NCBI GenBank assembly: GCA_004151065.3 | Contig: NWUY0300052263.1 | Coordinates: forward strand, 13,002-26,056 | DNA from: Larix sibirica | Taxonomy: Eukaryota > Streptophyta > Pinopsida > Pinales > Pinaceae | DNA: 13,055 bases | Direction: 5' to 3' | Shown: piece after piece, positions 1-8,548 of the stretch | Layout of the letters: every line of letters starts with the position of its first letter | How positions within the stretch are numbered: the stretch's first letter is position 1 | Translations under genes and position numbers: made by a program | Notes under the pieces: generated by a model | The model's input: the letters and a program-made list of their open reading frames with translations, nothing else | Databases searched by the model: none | Told to the model about the DNA's origin: nothing

Positions 1-1017
1 TAGTTAGTATATAACCTTTGACCGAGGGCCTTTTATTAGAGTTAGAGAGATCATATGGGAAAAGAGTAAATAAGACCTTGAGAGTTCAATTTATTTATAT
101 ATTTGTAATACCAATGCTAGCAAACGAGGCTATTCGTCAACAACTCAAATGTTGTATCACTGTAAAAATTTATGGCCTGAAAGGCTTAAGTAATATAAAC
201 ATTTTATTTTGACAAAAATAATACTAAAATCAAACTTCCGTTATAGGTCTATCCATGTAGAGGTTGTATGCAACAAAAACCACAAAGCACCAAGATTAAA
301 TAATGCCAATGTGTTCAAAAATCACCCATGGATGGTACTAGAGTCTTGGTTCACTAGTATAGTTCGCAAATTAATTCATTCTTGTTGTGGTCTTACCAAT
401 CCTTATTAACATGATTTTCAAAAGGGATGAGACTAAGTGCAAGTCTTGTGTGATTTTGGTGTAATAGATAAGTTCCCACTACTAAAGTCCACTCCTTGTA
501 ATGTAACCCCAAAGCGCAAGTTGCTTTGAAATAAGCAAAAAGATTCAAGAAAACACATGGACAAATGCATTAACCAAAGCACTATAGGTTGAATGATGGT
601 CCACTTTGTTCTTAGTGGAACACTTCTCCTTCTGCTTCTTTAATGGTAGGGTCGACTCTTCCAAGCACTTTCACAAGACCTTGGCATTCTCAAGTTGGTT
701 CATCAAGGACCTCAATACTCTAACCACCAATTTATTGTAACCGTTAGCTAGATATAATTTACAAATAGAAAGCACTCTTCCATGAAACATGAAAGTTCTT
801 TTTGCCAACATGCAAGGGTTAAAGAACTCTCCTCCCTAGAGAAGGGTAATGCATTCTGACTATGAGCTTGAATCAGCTTACTAGCTTTTGGGGATAATAA
901 TAATCGATTTCCTACAAATTAGACCACTGTTCTACAAAAATCAAAGGGATCGTTTTTAACGAAAAGTAAAACAATTAATATAATTTGAACCAAGTTTCTG
1001 CAAAATAAATACAATAT
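1..1017. other. Intergenic stretch, no recognisable gene
   Basis: AT-rich sequence with only short chance reading frames on both strands. I compared both strands by eye with RT, integrase, gag, LTR and tRNA motifs and recognised none. The minus strand between about 210 and 560 has stretches with few stops, but nothing identifiable. Confidence 0.5.
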
Positions 1018-1072
1018 TCCGACTTGCCGTATTCGAACCAGTCCTCCGCTCTACCAACTGATCTAAAGTCGG
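1018..1072 (-). pseudogene. tRNA-Tyr relic lacking the anticodon arm
   Basis: Read on the minus strand, this 55-nt segment begins CCGACTTTAGATCAGTTGG, continues through GTAGAGCGGAGGACTG, and ends GGTTCGAATACGGCAAGTCGGA-like. The 7-bp acceptor stem (CCGACTT with AAGTCGG) pairs perfectly and is followed by discriminator A. The A-box region and the B-box (GGTTCGAATAC) are both recognisable. From memory, the plant nuclear tRNA-Tyr(GUA) family has the same order, with CCGACCT and AGGTCGG as acceptor strands. Here GGACTG runs straight into GTTCG, so the anticodon stem-loop, the variable loop and the usual intron are missing. The junction falls at a repeated (A)CTG. The D stem has one mismatch (GATC with GAGC) and the T stem two. 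It cannot decode and is a pseudogene. Confidence 0.8.
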
Positions 1073-1828
1073 ATCTGTGAAAAAGCGAAATATATTTTCC
1101 ATATCTTTGTTCAATACGAATAGAAAGAAATGTAAAACTATAGCCGATACCTTTTCAGCGCTATAATGTAACAGCGTAAGTTTCATAATCATTAAATTAA
1201 TTTCAAAGTTTTGAAGCAAGGGAAATGATCCAATTTATACTTGAAGCTCAAAAGATGAAAATATTGCTCATGAAGTTTGACAAAGTTTATAAATATTTCA
1301 GGATTTCGTTCAAATAATTATTGGGTATTTTCCCTGTTCCCTGTGGAATTTTATGGTATGAACCAAATGCATTTTTAATTTGGTTTGCATTATAAGTTTG
1401 TTTTGGATGGCCTCTGTTTGTTTGGGGTTTTCATTTTTGGGCTCCAAAGTCTGCATGCATTGATTGATATTGCAGGGTTCACAGTATTATTGGAAAGCTT
1501 GTAAATCGAATTTTGTATTTGTGTGTTCGAAACTTCACTTTCTGTATTTAAAGAAATTGCATCATTTCACTTTCATAGCTGTAATATGAACTGCAGTTAA
1601 ATTTGAGTCCATTTCTATGAAGTTTTTGTGAATCTGGAAATTGGTTAAGGATGGTATTTAGGGTAAATCTTAGATGTATAGTACAAAGTTAGATCAACAA
1701 CTCATGGATAGATCATAGATACCTCATCCATAATCGGCTCATTAAGAATGGACACTCACAATATGGGATTTTGGATTTAGATAAAAAAGATAAAAACTTT
1801 TTCTCATAACCATTCACACTACACCCAC
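1073..1828. other. Non-coding stretch, nothing recognised
   Basis: No frame of useful length and no transposon motif. The only local structure is a small inverted repeat (AACCAAAT at 1361-1368 and ATTTGGTT at 1378-1385). The segment is T-rich on the plus strand, as is common in plant introns and intergenic DNA. A splice-acceptor-like TTGATATTGCAG near 1474 has no recognisable exon after it. Confidence 0.4.
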
Positions 1829-2074
1829 CCGTATAAAATCTTATTGTTTTATTGTATTGTTGAGCTGTTACGGTTAGATCTGTAAAATCTTGAAAAATGA
1901 CATCATCTTTTGAATGGAAAAGAAAGTAATGATAGGGAGGCAGTTGCAGTCAGGAGCAATTGTACAGTACTAATCAGAATCATTTTCCAATTCCATAGCA
2001 TTTCTGTCAAAGACCTGACCGTATAAAATCTTTTTTTTAAATTGTATTGTTCATTTTCCAATTCCATAGCATTT
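1829..2074. repeat. Nested short direct repeats
   Basis: Three repeated words occur in the same order. CCGTATAAAATCTT is at 1829-1842 and 2019-2032. ATTGTATTGTT is at 1851-1861 and 2041-2051, so both pairs have the same spacing of 190. A 24-bp word starting TCATTTTCCAATTCC lies at 1980-2003 and again at 2051-2074, 71 bp apart. The constant 190-bp offset suggests a diverged duplication, and the 24-bp pair a later, shorter one. No coding potential is visible. Confidence 0.75.
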
Positions 2075-2178
2075 AGAGGTTTTTCCAGAGCCCAGAGATG
2101 TTACAAATCCATGTAGACCACCAATTCGAGAAATGTAAACCTCAATTGTTGATATCCACATTTTTCACACCGTATTAA

Positions 2179-2314
2179 GAGATTTGCATTCCAATAAAAA
2201 ATAGGAAAAGAGATTTGCATTCCAATAAAAAATAGAAAAGACGGTAAGAGATTTGCATTCCAATTAAAAATAGGAAAAAAAATTTGCATTCCAATAAAAA
2301 ATAGAAAAGACGGT
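2179..2314. repeat. Minisatellite with two-level structure
   Basis: Four copies of a unit based on GAGATTTGCATTCCAATAAA are followed by an A-rich end: 2179-2209, 2210-2247, 2248-2280 and 2281-2314. Copies 2 and 4 carry a GACGGT extension and copies 1 and 3 do not. The array is therefore two copies of a dimer (2179-2247 and 2248-2314). A roughly 31-34-bp unit probably doubled first and the dimer then doubled again. Open frames across it on the minus strand are products of the repetition, not genes. Confidence 0.9.
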
Positions 2315-2382
2315 GGAACTTATTTTCATCGTCGGCAGCAGGGTTTCGGTGGAACTTATTTTCATCGTCGACAGCAGGGTTC
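2311..2382. repeat. 36-bp tandem duplication covering a tRNA 3' end
   Basis: The unit beginning CGGTGGAACTTATTTTCATC occurs at 2311-2346 and 2347-2382, with two differences (CGTCGG versus CGTCGA, and the last base). The unit includes the acceptor and T-arm 3' side of the neighbouring tRNA-Ser relic. The first copy is thus a second, truncated copy of that tRNA end. It abuts the last minisatellite copy, sharing CGGT. Confidence 0.88.
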
Positions 2383-2448
2383 GAACCTGCGCGGGCAAAN
2401 CAAGCATTTATCACACCATAATTTCAATCTGCCAACCATAGAGTCAAC
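2366..2448 (-). pseudogene. tRNA-Ser-like relic, 3' half conserved
   Basis: On the minus strand the 3' part reads TTTGCCCGCGCAGGTTCGAA followed by CCCTGCTGTCGACG. It has a perfect T stem (GCAGG with CCTGC), a perfect B-box and the variable-arm strand GCCC. This matches, from memory, plant nuclear tRNA-Ser. The 5' half is much less recognisable. However, GTTGAC at 2448-2443 can pair with the 3' acceptor GTCGAC (five Watson-Crick pairs and one G-U), and the resulting 83-nt span is a normal class II tRNA length. I see no clear anticodon arm. There is an ambiguous base (n) at 2400. The 3' half is a confident call; the 5' boundary is inferred. Confidence 0.6.
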
Positions 2449-3654
2449 GTATATCCATTAATATTGCTATCATACACAAGTCAGAAAATATATATATATG
2501 ATTGTACTCATAAGGTAGGCTTTGAATGTTAAGCTGATTGATACTTAGAGTTGGATAGAAACCATCAACCCATGCTAATGATAATCTTTGTTAAAACCCT
2601 AGCACCATCCACTTTATAATCTTATAGATTAAATTAAAGGGGGTCCATTCCTATAGCTTCATTTCATATCACTCTTTGAACTATTATAATTGCAATCATA
2701 GGATAATTTCAATGTTAAACCTAAAATTCATGTCACCATGTGAGGATATTAATACATCCCAAATCGTAAACATAATTTTAGTGGTACATCCTTTTGTGGA
2801 GCATGTTATTTTTATAATCATGTAATATTGCACCTAGAATATCCTCCATAGTATTGCTTAGTCTCATATGGTATGACCGCATAATTCTCAATTTAGTCAT
2901 GTATGCTAGGTTACTTGATAGAGGTAAGACCTTAGGCAAGGTCTATGACATTATGATAAATACATTTAAACAGCAATTCATGTTGCAGGTTCAATGTTCA
3001 CAAGCTACTCAGTAGGAAGACAACGATTGATGGTAGCACCACTTAAATAATATTGATATTAACCATTAGAATGATTCTAGATCCAACATTATAAAAGTAA
3101 TTAAGCAATACGACAATAATAATAACGAACTATGGATAAGCTAGCATGCGATAGACTTATGAAATCAAATATCCATACCTACAGCAAAAACCTACTTAAG
3201 AGTTCACCAAGTTGACAATATATTAGCATTCAAAATTCTCGTAACACTTGCTTCTGCTGCACTACTCTTACCTATGAATCTGCGCAAGAAAGACAAGTAC
3301 AATGCTTTAGCTGAGACAACTAAGTAAGCCTCGGGGTAGCTCGAGGGACCCCTTTCATCATCTCCAGAAATTAAAACTATCAGTACCTTGCTGAGAAGAA
3401 CTCTGTCTTATAATTGTTTTGAACTTTCAGTTATTACCAAAAACAAGGCGAAACTAATGTCGTAAGCATATTAAAAGGAGTAGGTCATGTCGCAGTCATT
3501 AAAATTGTCTTTAGTTAAGAGTCACTATAATTATTTGTTTTCTGCATTAATGACTCTGTTAATTAATGTTGTCTTTACAAGCATTTATTATTTCCGCATT
3601 CACCATTATTAATATTTATTGCTGATTTAAAATTTTCAATTTTTTATGAAATTA
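2449..3654. other. Intergenic stretch, no recognisable gene
   Basis: About 1.2 kb without a supportable frame. It contains a short AT dinucleotide run near 2489-2499. The part after about 3470 is very AT-rich up to the 5' junction of the LINE. No LTR ends, primer-binding site or polyprotein motifs were recognised. Confidence 0.45.
3648..3654 (+). repeat. Candidate target-site duplication, 5' copy
   Basis: GAAATTA lies directly before the first LINE-derived codons and recurs at 7104-7110 directly after the LINE's terminal A tract. Position and order fit a LINE target-site duplication, but seven AT-rich bases could match by chance. Confidence 0.4.
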
Positions 3655-3656
3655 TC

Positions 3657-5460
3657 GGGATGTTACATCAAGCCATGCCTCTCTACCTTTTCTCGATCCT
3701 TGCTGCTCCAAAGGCTATCATCAAAAGAATCAAGAATCTACAGAGAAACTTTCTCTAGGGTAGCAACAACAATAAAGATAAATGGTCCCTTGTCCACTAG
3801 GAAGAGGTTTGCAAGCCAAAATTAAAAGGGGGCCTCTGCTTAAGAGATCTTGATCGCAACAACCAAGTCTTAGGATCTAAACTCTATTGTAATTGGATAA
3901 CACACAATCAGGAGCCTTGGAGTCTTTTCTGGCATGCAAAATACTGCCCTCTCTGGGACCAATAGGATTTCATTATATACAATCATCAGAAACATGGCTC
4001 CACCATCTGGAATCTAGATTGGGATAATAGGCACCTGGTCCAAAATCACCGCTTCTGGGAAATAAGAAGCGAAAACATAGCACTTTTCTGGGAAGACTCT
4101 TGGAAACAAGCCCCTAAGATGCAAGACATCCTCTCGGCTAATCACTTCAGGGAAGATCTGGATAGAAGAAACTTCCTCAAAGTCTCTCACTTTTGGATCA
4201 ATGAAACTGTCGGCTCATATTGGAGACACTGGTTACCCACCGATAATTGGCCCATCAAACCCCCAGCTAACATCGCTTCTGCTATCAATGAAGAGCTTCG
4301 CAACAGGAGAATCAAAATCAAAGAAGGATAAGACAAGATTATATGGGGTTACCTTCCCAAAGGAGGATTCTCAATCAAAGAAGTATTCTTCGTATCAGTT
4401 GGCCACCGAGATCTGCAAGACGAACCCATCTGGAAACAAGTTTGGAACACCAAACACTGGCCAAAATTCTCCACTTTCCTCTGGCTCCTCATAAAAAATC
4501 GAACACTCATCTGGGACAATATCACCAAAAGAGGATTCACTGGATGTAACTTCTGTCATCTATGTCGTCAAGAAGGGGAAGACGAGGAGCACTTATTCAA
4601 CTCCTGCACCTTCATAAATGGTCTCTGGGACAAAGGGACTGCAATCTTCAAAACTTCCAAAAGAGACCGAACCAATATCAAATTCACCTTGCTCAACTAG
4701 AACTGCAATCCCTTCATTAATCCCATGCTCAATAGACTCTGGCAGCTATTCCCCCACTGTCTACTTTGGGTCATCTGGAAAGAAAGAAATAATAGAATCT
4801 TCAGGGATCATTCCCCCCCTCGGGAGGTGGCTTTGGTAAAACTCAAATTGATGCTCAAAGAGACAGTGGAAATCCATCCATGGACAGAGGAAGACAAAAA
4901 ACTAGACCTCAGGGAAGATGGCATTTTAAAATATTGGGCTTTTAAACTCCAAATCGAGGTTACCACTTCTAATCCTCGCACTCCCCTCACTTCCAGTCCC
5001 ACTGTCTGGAGTCTCCCGCCTGAAGGGTTCATTAAAATCAACTTTTACGGGACCTCTAAAAACAATCCTGGACAAGTTGGTTTTGGAGGAGTCTTCAGAA
5101 ATGTAGCAGGAAAAATCATCAGACTCTATGCAGGTTATAGGGGCATTAACAACAACAATGCAACGGAATTAGAAGCCCTCATCAAAGGACTCAAAATACC
5201 GGGCATATAGTGGAAGGAGATTCTTAAATCCTGATCAACACTTTGAGGAAAATTATGAATGGAACGTTCGTTAAATCCCTTGTCCAGAACTGTAGACTTG
5301 AAGAGGACATGAGGACAATGGTGAACCTAATCAAATATACATCCCCATGTTGATCCCCAGCCATGTCAGAAGAGAAGGAAACAAAGTTGCATACCACATG
5401 GAAAATGTTGGCACCACAATTGGATTTCGAGTAATCGATGACACTCCAACAAGGCTGGAA
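3657..5460 (+). pseudogene. LINE ORF2 remnant: RT C-terminus, zf-RVT, RNase H
   Basis: One frame runs 3657-5210 with stops at 3756, 3798, 3963, 4329 and 4698 and a final stop at 5208. In order it shows the end of the RT domain (RNFL*GS, VH*EEVCKPKLKGGLCLRDL), the FWEDSW motif (about 4089-4106), a zf-RVT zinc knuckle (WPKFSTFLWLL, then FCHLC and EHLFNSC, about 4450-4610), and a plant LINE-type RNase H starting at KINFYGTSKNNPG (about 5034). RNase H continues in a second frame (VEGDS, from 5210) and a third (HVRREGNKVAYHMEN, 5362-5460), so there are at least two indels. Of the four catalytic acids, Glu (NATELEAL) and the middle Asp (VEGDS) remain. The first and last are Tyr. The product would have been an endonuclease-reverse transcriptase acting on LINE RNA at nicked target DNA. 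The endonuclease and most of the RT are absent. Confidence 0.88.
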
Positions 5461-5504
5461 TGAGATTCCTTCATGCCTAGCTGTCATGCACTCTATCCAA
5501 AGAT

Positions 5505-6792
5505 ATGGAACATCACTCTCTCAACAACCGCGATCCCAATGGCAGAGGACAGATAAATCCACACATAGATCCTGGCATGGAAAGGACAGATTTAAAAAGC
5601 AACAATAATACTCCCAGCAATGGACACGACGACAACCACCAAACCTATGAATATAACCTTGAGGAGCACATGGCCCAAGGAAAGGTTATCAATGCAACAT
5701 AAATAAACCCTCAAGCATGGTACAGGGATCCTCTACAAATGATTCTGTGCGATCTGCAATACGAAGCACATGTACAAGACAATCATGAACCGTAAAGGTC
5801 GGGTTAATGGAAAGTACAAGACTATTAAGGAAAGAAAATACAATAACAAAAATTACCATATTCTCCATCTTCATTCCCTTTTCTGGACCATCTACTGTAG
5901 CAGTGGAAACATCCATCGTTCTTTCCTGTCCTAGAATGATAATATGGGCCAACCTAAGAAATGCATCTTGCTCCATAGAGAGCATGACAGTGTTACTACC
6001 AATCAACTCAGAGCGGATGAAGTATCCTCGGCCTACAAGAGCTCCATCCACCCAGAAATTAGGAACAAGATTGACAAAAAAGAAAAGGATCCGTGGGAAA
6101 ATTTTCAGAGCAACCAACACTTGCAACTAGTGGACTCTCTCTCTTTCTGGGAACCCAACCCTGGTGCCACGCACTCTCGACAAGCCCTTTATGACCGCAC
6201 TCTTATTGCATATTGGAATGGGAAACTCACTCTTGGTCAAATACTGATGGACAAGGATACTCAACAAAACAAAGCAACAATATTGGAACCATTATCAAGG
6301 GTCTTCATAGAGAATCCAACATCCTGAACGACAGTGTCACGAACTTGGCTAGCAAATTCAACATTGTGTTCATTCCTGGACAATATCCTCACACCCAGAT
6401 CAATGAGGACAAAGCTGGCTCGAGCAAGGAGGAAGAGGGTGGAGCTCAAGAGCCTCCCCGTGACGAGGAAATGGACGACACTGAAGATCCGCTCGTGCAT
6501 TGGATCCAAAACCCTGGAAGCATCAGAGAATTTGATACGTACTATGAATGCTCGGCTACCCTAAATTGGGTCATGCACAAGCTCATGGACAATTTGCTCC
6601 ACCAACCATCCAGACACGGAATCCCTCCACTTGGTGGAAGACATTAAGCACATCAACCACGTAATGGCTTCTAAGATGTGCATCACTATGTATCACATTG
6701 ATTCCAACACCAATCAATCAGCAGACCTTCCAGGGACCTCCAAGGATTCCCCCATCTCCATTTCAGATGATGCAGATCTCAAACAAGAATAA
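5505..6792 (+). pseudogene. Post-RNase H coding-like region of LINE 1
   Basis: I recognise no domain. Protein-like segments follow one another in changing frames. 5505-5795 has one stop at 5700 (starts MEHHSLNNRDPNGRG, later QAWYRDPLQMILCDLQYEA). 5944-6327 includes HLQLVDSLSFWEPNPGATH. About 6325-6600 includes ASKFNIVFIPGQYPHTQ, then an acidic stretch with EEEGG and DEEMDDTEDP. 6613-6792 is a likely helix (ESLHLVEDIKHINHVMASK) and an acidic tail ending LKQE before TAA. Base composition and lack of stops resemble the ORF2 part upstream, so I read it as a decayed C-terminal extension or a separate downstream ORF of the same element. Its function is unknown. A nested insertion of other coding DNA is an alternative. 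Confidence 0.5.
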
Positions 6793-7103
6793 CCAGTTTC
6801 CTGGTCTTTTATTGAGTCAATGCATAGCTCTAATGTTGTCCCTAACTCAGGTTCTTTTTCTTGCACTACAAATATGCCAAGTCTGTCTTTTTTTGTTAGC
6901 TACAAAGACAAGTATGATAGAATCTCATGAGTAGGATCAGAGATGATGAACCTCTTTTGAATTTTGCTATCAGTCTAGAACTTCAGGACCTATTTTTTAG
7001 TTTGGTATCTCCAAGAGGACGGATAAATATTGTCTGTACTATGGATCTCTATATTATTTGTCCTATATTATAATACAAATGTTCTCTAGTTATTCACAAA
7101 AAA
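6793..7103 (+). other. LINE 1 3' untranslated region and tail
   Basis: T-rich, stop-rich sequence after the last coding-like segment. It ends with TTATAATACAAATG and a run of six A. The TTATAATACAA word recurs at the 3' end of the second element, marking a shared terminal signal. Confidence 0.6.
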
Positions 7104-7110
7104 GAAATTA
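7104..7110 (+). repeat. Candidate target-site duplication, 3' copy
   Basis: GAAATTA immediately follows the A tract at 7098-7103 and matches 3648-3654 exactly. See the 5' copy for the caveat on chance matching. Confidence 0.4.
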
Positions 7111-7289
7111 CAATGCACCTTTGAATTATAACATCTATATTTGATATATTAATGGTCAGGTTATTAAACATATGACACTATCATTTATTCACTTTCTTGT
7201 AGGTGCATTTGTTCCCATCTATGTGGGCATATGGGCATCATTTTTGCGCTGAGGTTGTCGATGATGGACGTCTTACACAAGACTGTGGA

Positions 7290-7735
7290 GTGGAAGTTGC
7301 ATTCGACCAATCTAGCCATGCTAGCCACCACGATCAAAACCTAATAATGGGGGAAGTTGGGTTATGTCGAAAAGATACACATTCGACCACCACATGGGGC
7401 TTGGGAAGCGCACAAATAATCACATGGAATGGGTGGCACTTATGCAAGATATGGAGTGCATGTATGAGTTACAACTTGAAGAGTTCAATGTCTTTGGTGA
7501 CTCTTGGATCGTAATCCAATCCATGAATTGCTTCCAGAGCACTAAGGAGATCAAGAATGGTTTTCAATGAAGAATTTCCAAAAATTTTCCCAACATTTCC
7601 AAGGTTCAATTTTTCCATATCAAAAGAATCCATAATGTTGAAGCGGACAAGTTAGAAAATTTGGGTGCAAGGCTTAATCAAGGGGTTTTATCCCTTAACA
7701 ACCCCCCCCTTGTTAAATGGATGCGCGTTCTCTAA
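7290..7735 (+). pseudogene. RNase H domain of second retroelement
   Basis: The domain spans two frames. The first has VEVAFDQSSHASHHD with an Asp codon at 7305. The second has GLGKRTNNHMEWVALMQ (Glu at 7427), ELQLEEFNVFGDSWIVIQ (Asp at 7499) and, after an in-frame TGA at 7568-7570, FFHIKRIHNVEADKLENLG (Asp at 7646), ending at 7735. These are the four acidic positions of the RNase H fold in the spacing typical of the plant RVT_3 family. All four are intact here, unlike in LINE 1, yet the gene is broken by a frameshift between about 7340 and 7400 and by the TGA, which could derive from CGA. Its original role would be removal of the RNA strand from the RNA-DNA hybrid during reverse transcription. 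A gypsy-type origin is possible but less likely given what follows. Confidence 0.75.
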
Positions 7736-8548
7736 TGTTAGAATTAATGGTTGCTATGCCCAAGATTATGTGGAACGAAGCCACGATTAGATACCGGCCA
7801 ACCTGCTTGCCAGATGGAACGCCGGTGATTCGGGTTGGTAAGGGAAGGTCATATCAATTGTTGTGTTCATTTACTCCTCGCTTTTCGGCTCGTGCTGAGT
7901 GTAATGGTATGTAGTACGAGGATCTCTGCGAAGTCTCCATATGCAATTCACTTCATTGTATTGTTCCGAGCAGCTGGTGCAGAAGGATTTTGCCATGGTC
8001 GAGAGATATTTTACTCAGAATGGTGAAGCGAAGGTGCCTCACCTTGAAGAGGAAACCACCTTGAAATATGTTATGCAGGAGATTAAGGGCATGAAGCATG
8101 ATATTTTGAACATAAAGAAGATGGGAAGGTGCATTTTCGAGGTGACAAAAGCGAGTCTTGATGAATCCAGGAGAATTGCTCTGGACATGTCTTGTTTTGA
8201 ATCTCGTCTGGAGGATGTTGAGACTGGATACAGGGTACAGACTGGTGAAGTGGAAAATTTGAAGCGGTGCATTTCTAAGATGGAACAAATTCTGAATGCA
8301 AGGCTCGAGAGGATTCACGAGATGGTGACAGAGCTGCATAGGGTCATGCAGGAGCATAGTATGAACTCTTCTGAACGGAACGAAAACCTTTTGTTTAAAT
8401 GAAAGATATTTTAGAAGAAATTCAAGCAGACGTCAATGGACTGTACAGAGGAAACAATGAGCCAACCAAGGAGCATGAAGAAGTTTCTCCAATGGATGAA
8501 GCCTCCATTATCCAGCCTAAAGTAGATGAAGAATTACCCCAGGAATGA
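7717..8548 (+). pseudogene. Coiled-coil coding region after RNase H
   Basis: Three adjoining frames: 7717-7914 (begins MDARSLMLELMVAMPKIM), 7905-8402 (ATG at 7941) and 8399-8548, whose ATG overlaps the TGA of the previous frame (ATGA). The middle frame is rich in charged and heptad-like residues (LKYVMQEIKGMKHDILNIKK, VENLKRCISKMEQILNARLE, IHEMVTELHRVM), predicting a long alpha-helical coiled coil. The last frame is acidic and ends ELPQE. A single ancestral protein with two later frameshifts is the simplest reading. No enzymatic motif is visible. It may be the C-terminal part of the retroelement protein or an independent ORF, possibly for multimerisation or RNA binding. I do not recognise the family. 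Confidence 0.55.

Larger units (their letters stand above)
3655..7103 (+). mobile_element. 5'-truncated L1-type LINE
   Basis: The element starts inside the C-terminal part of the reverse transcriptase, where LHQAMPLYLFSILAAPK corresponds to the LQAxPxYxFS motif of plant L1 elements. It continues through zf-RVT, RNase H and a long post-RNase H coding-like region, to a 3' UTR with TTATAATACAA (7068-7078) and an A tract at 7098-7103. Five-prime truncation, a terminal A tract and a candidate TSD are normal signs of target-primed reverse transcription. The copy is dead: it has at least five in-frame stops before RNase H and several frameshifts after it. The 3' end is well placed. The 5' end is uncertain by some tens of bases. 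Confidence 0.8.

Noticed and set aside
2400-2400. Ambiguous base n inside the tRNA-Ser relic
   Set aside because: A sequencing or assembly uncertainty, not a biological feature.
2101-2414. Minus-strand frames with repeated FFIGMQIS-like peptides
   Set aside because: They are translations of the minisatellite; the repetition alone keeps the frames open.
5689-6126. 145-codon minus-strand open frame with a hydrophobic, signal-peptide-like stretch
   Set aside because: It lies antisense to the purine-rich LINE extension. Such composition gives T-rich, hydrophobic and stop-poor antisense frames, and no family was recognised.
7953-8357. 134-codon minus-strand frame
   Set aside because: Shadow of the plus-strand coiled-coil region, whose composition and heptad pattern are far more protein-like.
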